Below, piece by piece: positions 49,823 to 62,600 of a DNA stretch of 64,000 bases. The notes beneath the pieces were generated by a model. The model searched no databases and was not told where the DNA came from. It saw nothing but the letters and a program-made list of their open reading frames with translations. The position numbers and the translations under genes were made by a program. Within the stretch, counting starts at the first letter, position 1, and the number at the start of each line of letters is the position of its first letter. Source of the stretch: Oasisia sp. SBJ-2009 (Eukaryota; Annelida; Polychaeta; Sabellida; Siboglinidae); assembly GCA_964017155.1 (NCBI GenBank), contig OZ024867.1, positions 20,760,225 through 20,824,224 on the forward strand. Reading direction: 5' to 3'.

Positions 49823-51172
49823 GGGGAAGTAGTGGCATGTCCGCACACTTAAGGTGAAACAAGCTATAGATACTGTCTGTGCTAAGAGGGTGTTATTTAG
49901 TATTCAGAATGAGCAATCATATTACTTTGTTGTTAGTTAGTTGAGAAATCGGATATCCCATCAGATATTTAAATATTTGGTCAAATGTAGAGGCATAGGT
50001 TTGTGCGGACATGCCCCAAGGTACGGGGCATAGCCGCACACTGTGTACGGTTATGCCCTAGGTATGGCAAAACAACAGCTGGTCTCACAGAGCTGACCAT
50101 TAACTGCAATAATAATATGTATTGGTATGTGTACACTATTGACACGTGCATTACTCCAAAAAAACACACCAGAGAACACAAATCAACGGTTTCAAGATTT
50201 CATATATACGTAGAGTTCGAAAATACAGTGGCCTTGAATCATAATCCTTGAGAGTCAAAGCAAACAACAGCATGATTTTGTAACGGGGAAAGTCAACGTT
50301 TGCAATCCAGCTTGTCTGAAGCCTTCTAGCTAAAACAGCATAGTCTCGTAAAGCGCAAAGTCAAACTAAAAACTCATTTTGTCGGCTGTGCGAGCATGGC
50401 TTTATATGGACTAACGTATACGGGCAAAGTTCTATATTATAGATTATACATCATTTGTCATCTTGGTTATTTTAGTCTATGAGCAATGATCAATTAATTT
50501 AAGCTTAATTTTTTTAACGGACCTAATGATACCCAACATGAAAAATGTGACGTCAGCACGATATAGCCTATTACACATTGACGAAGCGATGAATGATATA
50601 ATAAGTTCGATAATATTAAATAATTATATAATAATCATCATATACTATCTCACATCAAAATGTTCTATTATATTTGTGGTAAGCAACTGAAGTATCTAAA
50701 TATGTATCTAAGTAGACTACATAATATTATAAGCACCGATGCACGAAATACGTCTGCACAGCGGGTGGGGCATGACCGCACAGGCCTGTGCGAACATGCC
50801 CCAAGCATCCAATACGTGAATCATTCTGAATTGCGCGAAAATGCTACTTATGAAAGTATCCTTTATTTCACACATCATAATACATTAAAATGCAATTTGG
50901 AATTATGAAAGAAAATGCATATGCACGTCTTACAGTTAAAGTAATACACATAACAGCATATGAGTAAAATTACATCAGTGTTTACGAAAATAACATTTTA
51001 TGTCATATAACTTTTTACTTATTCACTTCTATCAAAAAGTATATGCAAGTGGTTGATTTGGGGGTTAGACGATGCTGCTTAGCATGATTCCACTAACCAG
51101 ATTTTACGCGATGCGCAAATAATAGGGTGTGCGGACATGCCTCAGTGTGCGGATATGCCCCTATTTCCCCTA
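49821..51172. mobile_element. TA-flanked DNA transposon (mariner/IS630-like)
   Basis: 1348-bp element with ends GGGGAAGTAGTGGCATGTCC and GGATATGCCCCTATTTCCCC, flanked by duplicated TA. GTGCGGACATGCCCC motifs recur inside (about 50010, 50795, 51128). Copy 2 of the host repeat gives the empty site (GAGACTTACACGCCC). No intact transposase; short frames are unrecognised. Confidence 0.8.
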
Positions 51173-51700
51173 CACACCCTATTCAACTATTGCAATGGGA
51201 TATAGAATGTGTAGATATTATTTTGTACAATTGTGTTGTTTATTATTAGATGTATTCATTGAATTAGGCCTATTTCATTTTTTGGTTGGAAACTAGTCAG
51301 TATATATGTAACTTGACTTGTTTTAACCGACTTAAAATATATATATATTTATATTAGCCTTTTTAAATACACTTATTTATTAGTTCAGAATGGAAAACTA
51401 AAGTTTAAACTGTTATGCGACCATGGCACGCAACTGTTTGTGATAAGCTTGTCGCAGACAAAACAGTGACAGCAGTTACAAAAGACGCGACCGTGTTACT
51501 CAGTCACTTACTGTCACTGTCAGTGTCAGTGTCAGACAGACAGCGTCAGCGTGTACTGTACACGAGAGGTCGTGTGTTGTCGTATGTGTCATGCACGATC
51601 CACCTATGACACGTCCACTTAATTCAGCGTAATTAGCACCCACATCTGAGCATCGTTTCCCCAAAATGAAACAACTACATTGATGAATAAACGAGACCTT
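51173..51700. other. Gene-free stretch before DNAJC19
   Basis: AT-rich, with a short CACTGTCAGTGTCAGTGTCAG tract near 51505-51535. Confidence 0.45.
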
Positions 51701-51964
51701 TTGAGTAAAATAACAGTTTTGACAAGTACGGCACCTCACCGTTAGTTCGCAACAATTCCGACAGTGTACCAGTGACCGGAAGTGAAATAATATAGTACAT
51801 CCGGTCGACCTTCGCGTGTGTCAGACACGAAATGTGGCGTTGTGTTTAGTTACGATTTCGGCAAAACATAACTGGAAGATATTGCGCCATCGTATCCTCT
51901 TAATTCAGTAGTCCTCTTGCCTATCTGAGAATATTTCGATCTTCTGTGGCAACGCATTTCAAGC
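51701..51964 (+). promoter_or_regulatory. DNAJC19: Putative DNAJC19 promoter and 5' UTR
   Basis: ACCGGAAGTG at 51775-51784 is a strong ETS/GABP (NRF-2) type site, common in promoters of nuclear genes for mitochondrial proteins. A second CCGG block with ACATCCGG lies 25 bases on. No TATA box. Role inferred. Confidence 0.5.
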
Positions 51965-51967
51965 ATG
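51965..51967 (+). CDS. DNAJC19: DNAJC19 exon 1, start codon only (tentative)
   Basis: ATG followed at once by GTATTT. Would give [10 protein letters not shown]..., one residue shorter than human. Supported by position below the ETS-type site and by phase; donor is weak. An ATG at 52627 with donor GTAAAT after five codons lies in a transposon and is less likely. Confidence 0.4.
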
Positions 51968-54900
51968 GTATTTATTGTATTCCCTATTATCGCTCAACTG
52001 TCGAACGCCGACGGTGGTGTCGTTGCAGACGTAGTACTAGTATTTGTAGTAGTTACATTGCATCATCATGGCCTGCGGAGGATGAGGCCGGTTTCTGGAA
52101 CTTGTATAGAATTCGGACCCACCTCAAGTGTACCGTTATCATTGTATAGTTGCCTACATTGGATACCTCGCACTAACTGTAATCATAACCCTAAAATTGG
52201 CCTAATAAATCAGCATTCCCAGGTATATTTATGTTTTACTAATAATATTGCGTTTTGAGACCCAAATAGTGCTCCGATTTGTGCCAGCCACAAGCACAGC
52301 GGCCGTGTATTACTGTGGCGTGCACATGGAATGAACGATGCCATTTTTATGCCTATGGCACCGTCTTTTTGACCCCAAAAGTCCACTAAAATGATGTTGA
52401 ATGATTAAATGAACAAAGTGAAGTATCAAATGTTGGCAAAAATACAGTTATAATGACAAATTGAGGTGGATCTGAATTCTACGTAAGTGCCCATTTTCTT
52501 GTTAACTGTTTTATCTGTTGAAATTTTACTTAAACAGGCTTAACTTAAGTGGATACTCTAGTCAGTGAGAGAATCGTGCAGTATTGGAGGACCACATTGG
52601 AAACAAGTGTGCTATTGTGTGCTTTAATGTGTCTATCCTCGGTAAATATTATATTTATATGTATTATAATGTTTTACCAAATAAACTCACTTACTCACAC
52701 TCACAGTATTAAGTGTACTATAATGGTTGTGCCTAGTAATTGTGCAGTAGACAATTTATTATAGTACCAGAAACACTCCATGTTGGATTCAGGGCGCTGC
52801 CAAAAAGCCTGCCATCTTGAGACTTATGCACCAGTTACGTAAGCCAAATCGTTTATGTCACTGGTGCATTGTTTAAAACGGCAAGGATGGGCATAACCTT
52901 TGCTAAGTATTGTGATTGTGACGTAAGCAATCCGCGACGTACTGAATACATCAAATACCATTGGATATACATAGGATGCCCGAATGTGCATGCACCTGTG
53001 ACGTAAACCATTTACAGGGGCAGAACTACCCCCTAGTCCGCTAGTTCATACACTAGTAAAGATAACGGGGGACTTGCCGGACTAGTAAACCTTCCTAATA
53101 ACTAGTCCGGTTGTCTAGATAGCAAAGATCAATATGTCATCCACCCCACCCTATATCAATCAGTCAAGCCTTTGTACATAATGAATAACCCAACTGTTCC
53201 AGAGTGGCCTTGTTGCAGCTGGTCTGGGGCTGGCAGCTATTGGCTTTGCAGGTGAGTTTCTAGCATAGCATAATGCAGAGACCCGTCCTGTGCAACGACC
53301 AATCTCTACAGAGTTTTGAATGCACATCAAAACAATTAAAAGCAGCTACCACAAATACTACTGAGTATATGACTTGCACATCTACTGCATGTAACTGTGT
53401 ATATACAAAATAATGTTATATTGGTGCATACTCCAACTCACCATTCCTGGTGTATGCTTTCTCTGTGGCTCAACAATTTGGAATCAATCTTCCGAAACTA
53501 CAGACAACTTTCGCAAGGAAATGTAAACATATTTGTTTGAAATTGCTTTTCAACCATAGGATTTCAGTGGTTCCATGCTCCAATGATGATTTCTGCCTGT
53601 CCCTGTGTATGACCAGCTAAATGATTTTGTTTGTTGTGCCTCTGCGCTTGAATATTTTAAAGGATTTAGGCACTATAGAAGTTTTACAATTATTATTATT
53701 ATGCTAGTATTATTATTTCTTCTTCTCTTCTTCCAAATACCACTAGGGAGCTGTCATGTTTAATTGGCTGAGTTAACAATGTGTCTAATCACCCAGGTTT
53801 AGATGGCTAATACCCAGAGATGGAGTGATTACAATACAAATGTAATCGAGTACGATTATTTTGAACATGCACGAGTACAAGTACTCAGAAAACAAATGTA
53901 CTCGAGTATGAGTACGATTACTTTACAATGTACTCGAGTACGATTACATTGATTAGAATGTAATCATGATTACATTCATGATTACTTTAATGAATATCTT
54001 GTTTCTAACATAAAGGCAACTTTCATGGAATCCCTAGGTGTCTTGTTCTGTTGCTGTGTCATTGTCTAGTGTTCTAACTGATTACTGCTATCCACTATCC
54101 AGGTGTTATTATTATTAATAATCAGATGACTTTATCAGGTTGGTATGGTTTCTGAATCAAATACAAATATGGTGCATTTAAGAATTTTAAATGTCCTGTT
54201 TATTTTAAATGTCAAATACATTACAATAACAACATTTCTAATCAAAGTACTCGTACTCGAGTATGAATACGAGTACAGAGTATGATTACGCTATATCTGC
54301 TACTACCAGGTATGTACTTTGTTTGTGCTTCAGGTCGATATGCGATAAAGTATGGCAAAGTGGCAAGTTCTTTATTGAAGAAACAGATGGCTGAATTACC
54401 CATTGGCGCAGTAAGTGTGGAATATCTCAATTCAAGATTCAAAATACATTTTCGTCCATTTTACGTATTACATTAAAACATGATTTTTTTTCTTCAATTA
54501 CACATCAAAATATCAGAAATAACTAATAGATTGGTGATCTAGATACAGTGATAAGACAAATAAAATAATAATAATCACACAAATTGCTCAATATTAATAC
54601 TTTAGGTATATAAATAAGTGCAATAAATAGGTAGGATAAATAAATGATCAAGCAATATTTCTTTTAAAAGTGTTTTGATAAGACAGTATTACAATAATAA
54701 TAATATGTATATACCAAAAAAATAAGATTCAATAAATAAGTACAATACATAGATGGAATAATTTAATAATAAATTGAGTCATGACATCATACAATGTTCC
54801 TATGTGAATGCTGTTGTATACAGTACATTAAAATGGCAGAGGTATATAAATAAATTCTTTAAAAGGCTCTTTCTAGCTAATGTAACCTTTAGACGTCTCC

Positions 54901-57900
54901 CTGGTGGAAGTTTCTAAAAGTTTCATTCAGACAATGGGCAGTATGGTATAGTATTTGACTGGCTTTCCATTTAGTGCAGCAATATATACTGGTGTTTCTG
55001 TTCATTGACAATCAACTTGCTAGTTGTGTTGACAACTTTATTTTATTATTGCTACTGACATTGCCGTACCGTTTAATAAATAATAATAAAGCCATATTCA
55101 ACACGCATTACATGCTGAATTGGAATGTAGTCTGGCGTTGACTCATATAGTGTTTATATATACAATAAAATGAAATATGGCAAATAAATATAAGATATAG
55201 ATATAAGATATACATTGTACATCTTTTGTTCTTTAAAATGGAAAAGAAAATTTCATATAATAAATAAATAAAGACAACATTTAACCCATTAGACCCCAGC
55301 CGGTTAAATTGACTTGTGCTGCTGTTCCCCAAGCTGCAGCCACTGATTTCACCAATTCGGGGTGCTTGCACATTTTAAGTTGTATCTTCAAAAGTACTGA
55401 TTTTCTATAATTGCAAGTTGTGTTTATTTTGATGTTCATATAATTATCTTTAAAATGATGTAACTATGGTGTATGTTGGTAAAAAATATGTTGTTATATG
55501 TAGGTGACAAACATAGAACATTACAATTCTGGACAACAATACAGTAGAATATCATGTTTTATTCACATAAAATGTATTATATTGTTCTATTTACAGATGC
55601 TCTGCCTTGTTTAGACATAGTACTATATAAATCAGTTCATTTTATCTGGATATGGACAGGAAACACAGCTATGCAAGACTTTTATCTTGGTTGTCAACAC
55701 CCTATATGTGACGTCTGTGTCTTGCCAATGTGTATGTTGACATCGTGGATGACTGGTATTTTGACACCTGAAACAACGAAATGTCAACCATTAGAAAAAT
55801 TAACAATGTTACCTAATGATTTGTTATAATAAAACACCTAATTTTCATATATCCGACTGGTGGTCACCCAACTTCGACAACGAAACATAAACACAGCTCC
55901 GATCATTAAATTCATCCATTTTATCGCTCATTCAGTTGTATTTCGAACGTAATGTAAACTTACCTTCAGTTCAATGTCAGAAGTGTCCAATCCAACGATA
56001 TATAAGCACAAACTTAATCAGTAGTAAACAGCTACGATGTGCAAGGCGCCGCCATTTTTGAAGGTCCACAGATGATGAACTTCAATCATGAAACACTCGA
56101 AATTTTTCAATGCAAACCCACGTCAAAATTACCCAGGATTCATAGCTAAGATATCAAAGAATCAATGGGAATTAGTCTCTTAAGTATCCGCAAGATGGGG
56201 CCACAGCTAGAGGCTTTTTCACCACCGGACGCTTTCGGGCGCTCTGGGGAGGAGCGACCCGGACGCTTTCGGACGCGTGGGGTCTAATGGGTTAAATAAT
56301 AGATTATCTATTTAATAATAATTGTGGTGTAAACTAGTTAATAAATAAATATATATAAATAAAATGTCCTTTACAAAAATTATGTTAAAAGATAGAACGC
56401 TCTCTATTTGTTGTATACATTCGCTATAAAAGTTGGTGGAAAATGCTGGCTAACATTTAAACATTTTAGCTTTTGCAGTAGGAAAAGACATTATAGTGTA
56501 CATAATCAACATGACACATCATTTATATGTTAGCAGGACACATTACAGGACACATTACAGGACACATTACAGGACACGTTACAAGACACGTTACAGGACA
56601 CGATGCAGGACACGTTACAGGACACGTTACAGAACACGATACAGGACACGATACGGGACACGTTACGGGACACGTTACGGGACACGTTGCGGGATACGAT
56701 ACAGAACATGTTACAGGACACGATACGGGACACATTACAGGACACGTTACGAGACACATTACAGATCAAGAATTTTGTTCCACAGTAATTGTTAGTTAAA
56801 AGTATTAAACTAGTTCTGTTAATGTTCAGTTTTTAAGCAGATATATTTTGGATATAGATTTATTTTTTTGGTTTGTCAACAAAATCTCTGAAAGATATTA
56901 TAAGTGTGTACAGGAATATTTAATCAAGAGAGCAACAGTAATAAATGTGTCGACAATTAAAATGAATGGAGCCCCTCTGTTGAATTACACATGTTATGGT
57001 TCCATGGTTGCAATTGTGTAGTATAAGTGGCATGTCTTTGAATACGCAAACCAGGTATGGAGTATTTAATGAAACATATAACAGCTCTTGAAAATGTTCA
57101 GCGTCGAGCAACACAACTTACCTTGGAGTGAAATTTACCAGATCTTAACCTAGGAAAATATGATTCTGCAGTTACGTCAGATTTTATTACATTAAGGGGA
57201 AATGATTCAATAATTAATTAGAGGACACAACCTAAAAATATTTAAAGACAGATGCTGATTAAACATTAGAAAAAATTATTAATATACCGAAGTAGGGATG
57301 TATTCAATAGTCTGCACAGTCTGTGGTGGTCCAGTCATTGGAAGGAAAATTCGATAAGTTATGGAAAACCATCATATAAAATAAATTATAAAAACATATT
57401 TTATTGCACCACCTCTACTATGGACTGTGTCACTTTGTAACGCATGCGCACAGTCTTAGAACAACACACAAGACAGAGCTGGCACAAGAGGCAGGAATGC
57501 CTAATACAAGCCAGAAAATGACCTGTAAGAACCTGCAATGTCCTTCATGTTGTTCTCTTGTTATTTCTGTACAGAACAGCAAATATTACAAGGGAGGATT
57601 TGACCCCAAAATGTCCAAAAGAGAGGCTGGTTTAATATTGGGAGTGAGGTAAGTTCATCTTGTTTTTCTTCCGTATAGTATAATTTACCTTGACAGATAT
57701 TTTCAGTTTGGAAAGTGCTTTCAGTTAGGCATGTTACCGTACGTGTACACATTTTCACTTTGGCAGTCTTTTACGTCACTGTTTGAAGTTTTAAGATGTT
57801 TATGCCAAATACATGCCATTGTGTCTCATTGTTTTTTCATGACATAGCCTCGGTTACCCAGGCTCTCTGAGGTGGGAGTACTTTTTAGCTTCGGACACGA

Positions 57901-59584
57901 ATAACACTTAAAAGCCAACTGAGTCACCAGACTGTCTTCTCTGTGAAATTACACAGCCGGGCAAGAGTCAGTTAAGCAAGATTATTCCTGACTTTGTTTT
58001 CTTTTAGGGCAAACATGTCTGTTCTTCTTCCTGGAGTTAGTCAGCATAGTTATTTAAAGGGATACTCCAATCAGTGAGAGATTCACACCATTTACTTGCA
58101 TCTGTATGATATATTGGTTGTGCATAGTAATTGTGCACAAAGATCGTTGATAAACAATTAATTATAGTATAATTGTACAAGAAACACTCCATGTTGGATT
58201 CAGGGCGCTGCCATCGTGAGACTTATGCTCCAGTGACGTAAATCGCTTACGTCACTGGCGCATGCACGTTCGAACATCCTGTGTCTGTCCAATGGTATTT
58301 GATGTATCCAGTACGTCGCGGATTGCTTATGTCACAATCACAATTATTAGCGAAGATTCCGCCAATCCTTGCCTTTTTCAACAATGCACCAGTGATGTAA
58401 ACAATTTGGCTTACGTCACTGGCGCATAAGTCTCAAGATGGCAGCGCCCTGAATCTAACATAGCATGTTTTTGATACCATTAAACTACAACTAATTGTTT
58501 ATTAACGATCGTTGTGCACACTTACTATGCACAACCAATAATAGTATACATATTTAAGTTAATACTGTGAACCTCTCACTGACTGGAGTATCCCTTTAAG
58601 AGGATATTTGCAATGGGTAACTAGTAAGCAGAGATCCGTTTAGTCTCACTTAACCGACTGCGTAGTTTCGTCGAGAAGGCAATCTTGTGACTTGGCTGGC
58701 TTTTGAATGTTATCCGTGTGATCTAAACAATGCTGCCGCCTCATGGATACTGGTTATTCCTGTCGTAATTCCTATTTATCAACAACTGTGAATTTGTATT
58801 TCGGTTTATTTTTGTGTTAGTATAAGTTTAATTTGAATAATTTTATAATACAGCATTATCTGATATAAAAAAGTATTGTTGTTTAATGTATTATTTTTAA
58901 TTCGGCTTGAGAGCCAATCAGCGTTTCTACACTAATCTGGGGTAAGCCCGCCTTGTCGGTTACATCGGCAGCCCATTAAATCCCCATTGATATCCCAGGC
59001 GGAGTCAAGGGGCTGAAAAGTGCTGCCATCTCACGAAGTCTGGTTAATCGAGGCTAAGATCCATCAGGATCCATATGGGTCCTTGAAAGTCTTGAAAAAC
59101 CTTGAATTTGATTGAACCAAATTCAAGGCCTTGAAATCCTTGAATTTTACAAACTAGTCTTACTCAGCTTCGACATTAAGCTCCAAAGTAAGTTAATTAT
59201 ACTACAATAAGCCATTCTTGGAGCCATGAACAGTATATTTACTATAGTCTTGAAAATATTGTTTTGACTCAAATGTTGTGACAAATAACAGCCGGAAAAG
59301 GAAAAGCCTATGCAAAAAAATTACTTGTGCACATTTGGCAATCAGCATTTCATTGTGGTCGGCGCCATTGTTTTCTTAGTCGAGTAAAAAATGTAATGTT
59401 AACTTAATTTTACTGTACTTAAAAGTACATGTGTCATTAAAACAGTCTTGAATTTCTTTTTCAAATAGCCTTGAATTTCAAATGTTCTGATGTGTACGGA
59501 CCCTGACACATTGGTCCACCCACTGAGGACGTGTAGAAATATCATTGGACGCGTAGAAAAGAAGCAGCAAAGTCTTTAAAAATC

Positions 59585-59621
<37 letters not shown>

Positions 59622-62600
59622 AGGTTACTTCATATATAGCACAGTATCCAGTCCTCAGGACCGTTCAAAGCACTTTACTTCCCTGACAGACCTGTTCACT
59701 CAGACACCATCTCGGCTTCTCTGGGAAGCATCCAGCCATATGCTACAATTAATGCGCGAAGGCTGCTCGTACACATATCCACCACTGTCTAAAGCCAGGT
59801 ACTCATTTATACAGCTGAGTGAACTGGAGCAATGTCGAGTGAAGAAATGTGCCCATGGTTTTAACACCGCAGCACAGGATTGAAACCCGGGTTCTCTTAG
59901 TCGAGAGTTCGAGGCTCTACGGACAGTCTACCCCTGAGCCATTGCACTATACAATATTATATATTGTCATTTATGCCTCAAAAAGTACCGGGTAGTTTAT
60001 TTGGGGTCATAAAATACATTTCAACTGGCCTTTATGTATATCAGATATATACACATGTTACCCTGTGTAAAGCCCTGGCCAGATTATTATTTGTAAGAGG
60101 AAATTACTGTGGGTCAGCATTGTGTTATGGTCAATATTTGCACATACAAAAAGGTCAGTTGTACGGCTTATTAGTATTATGTGGGATTTATGATTTGTTA
60201 ATGTTTTGTATATTGGCAGAAATGGGCATAATATATACAAGGGCAATTTGAATAATATGAATTCAGTAGGGATTTTAGTTTACGGGTAGAACTTGAGCCT
60301 CACGACTGCAAGAACCTGGGCAAATTTTTCCACTCTACATTGCTCCAGTTCGCTCAGCTGTATAAATCAGTATCTGGCTATAGACAGAGGTGGATATATG
60401 TACGAGCAGTCTTTGTGCATTAATTGTAGCAGATGACTGGATGCTTCCCAGAGAAGTTGAGATGGTGTCTGATTGAACAGGTCTGTCAGGGAAGTAAAGT
60501 GTAAAGCGGATGGAGTAATCCTGAGGATTGGATACTGCGCTATATAAGAACTTACCTTTACCCTTACCTTCATGTGATTTTTTAAGACCTTTCTTTTGCT
60601 CTTTCATTGTTTACCCAACCTCTGATGTTTCTACCTGTCTACAACAGGTTTTACCTGAAAATTTTGGAATTCCGGCAATGTGTATTTCTTTTGACATGAA
60701 TTGTTATTGACAGATACAATGCACTGTTTTCAGTCCGTCAGCGAGTAAGACGAAGATTAAAGACGCACACAAAAGGATAATGTTGGCGAACCACCCAGAC
60801 AGAGGTACGTAGAACAGGGCCATTTCACTGTATTCGTTTTGTTGCGGACAGGACAGTTAGAGACTTATTTCTTTCACAGAAATTATTCTTGAGTATATTT
60901 TAAAAGTTTGAATGCATGAAAGTGAAGTACTTTGGTACCACTTCATATGATAACAAAATCAAATCTTTGGAATTTCAATTTTGGGGGAGAAAATGTGAAA
61001 TAAAATGCGTTGCGGACAGGACATGGACAGAGCATTGCGGACAGGACACTTTTTCACTTTGCATATAAATGAATTAAAATGCATTTTAATAAAAATAAAA
61101 TAACTTTATTATCTAGTGTGACATGTATACAGCGTTCTCCATGATGGATTTAATATTAATTACCATTTAACAGTTTTCTTGTCAAAAATAACTTTTGAGG
61201 TATTATATGTCCTGTCCGCAACGTTTTTGTCCTGTCCACAACAGAAATGAGTTGTGTTTCCCATGAAGTGTGTTATATTGTTGTCTTTCCTTTTGGTTGA
61301 TATTATTCAGATATACCCCAGCTATAGTTATAACATAATAACAGTTTTCTGTTCAAAAATAACTTTTGAGTCATTTTATGTCCTGTCCGCAATGTTTTTG
61401 TCCTGTCCGCAACAGAAATGAGTTGTGGTTTCCCATGAAGTGTGTTATATTTTTGTCTTTACTTTTGGTTGATATTATTCAGATATACCCCAGCTAAGAG
61501 AATATAAAGTTTGGGTTTTCAAATCCAACTATTTTTGGGTGAAATTAAAACTTTTCGACCGAAAACGTTGCGGACAGGACACCTTGGGTCTGTGAAGTGG
61601 ATTTTGTATGGCTTCACATTTATAAAAAAATTAAAACTGCATCATGTTATACTTAGACATAACACTAATGCTGTCAACAACAGTAATTGACCTAAAGTTA
61701 AATACACCACGAGAAAACTTAAAAAAACATTTGTCCTGTCCGCAATGCTGAAATCCATTGTTTCGTGATAAATAGCTAATTTGCATATTAAAAATGCGCA
61801 GTTTTGACCCAAATGCCAATTTCCAGTAATTTCAGAAATCATGTCATATGTTAGATGTCATCTAACATATACAATTGGTATTTTGCTCAAATTCAGATTT
61901 TAATATTTTTTATGTCACTTCACAAATACCGTGAAATGGCCCAACACCCTAGTAATTAGAGGGGGTAACAGAGAACAGGTCAGCATGATAGAGAAAGTGG
62001 TCTATTTCAACTTTGTCACACAGGAAGTGATGTGGCCTAACCACATTTCCATTTTCGTAGGCGGCCATTATAACGTTTCCTCCATTTCCTGTCAAATTTA
62101 AATAGACCTGTTATCAACAATTTCACAGCGTATTTTTCCTCCACTGGTAGACGTCACGTGCTGTTGAAAGTTTGTTAAATTCTAATACCTCAGGTTCCCA
62201 CAAACCATGTTGTCATATTAGAGATTGGATTGTGGGAAAATTAGGTGTTGGAACTGCGGTAATTTTATAGAGCACGTGCGTAAATGAAGGCTAATTAATG
62301 TTTGATAATGTGACTACCATGTAGGAGAATAAATAATCCTAGCAGGCAATAAACAAAACGTGATAATGGCCGCCTGTGGGAAACTCAAATGTGGTCTTAC
62401 ATCTATACTCATGAATGGAAATATCACTTGTCATTAAAGTGACATGATAAGTTTGTGGCTTTTTATTTTTATTGCAAAATCATGTTAATCAATATAAGTT
62501 ATAACTATTGTACATAGCGTCCTGACCGCCAATAAATGTTTTATCGAAACAGAACTGACTTCGTAATGTTAAAAGTCTAATGTTTATATACGCTGTCACT

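Noticed and set aside
51965..52258. 97-codon open frame from the DNAJC19 start codon reading into intron 1
   Set aside because: Resembles nothing, while splicing to exon 2 restores the known protein.
52627..52641. ATG plus four codons and a GTAAAT donor as DNAJC19 exon 1
   Set aside because: It keeps phase, but lies within a Kolobok-like MITE shared with 58054 and would lengthen the N-terminus beyond the family norm.
56496..56799. Arg/Tyr/His-rich repeat protein
   Set aside because: Arises from a 12-bp minisatellite; all phases on both strands are open.
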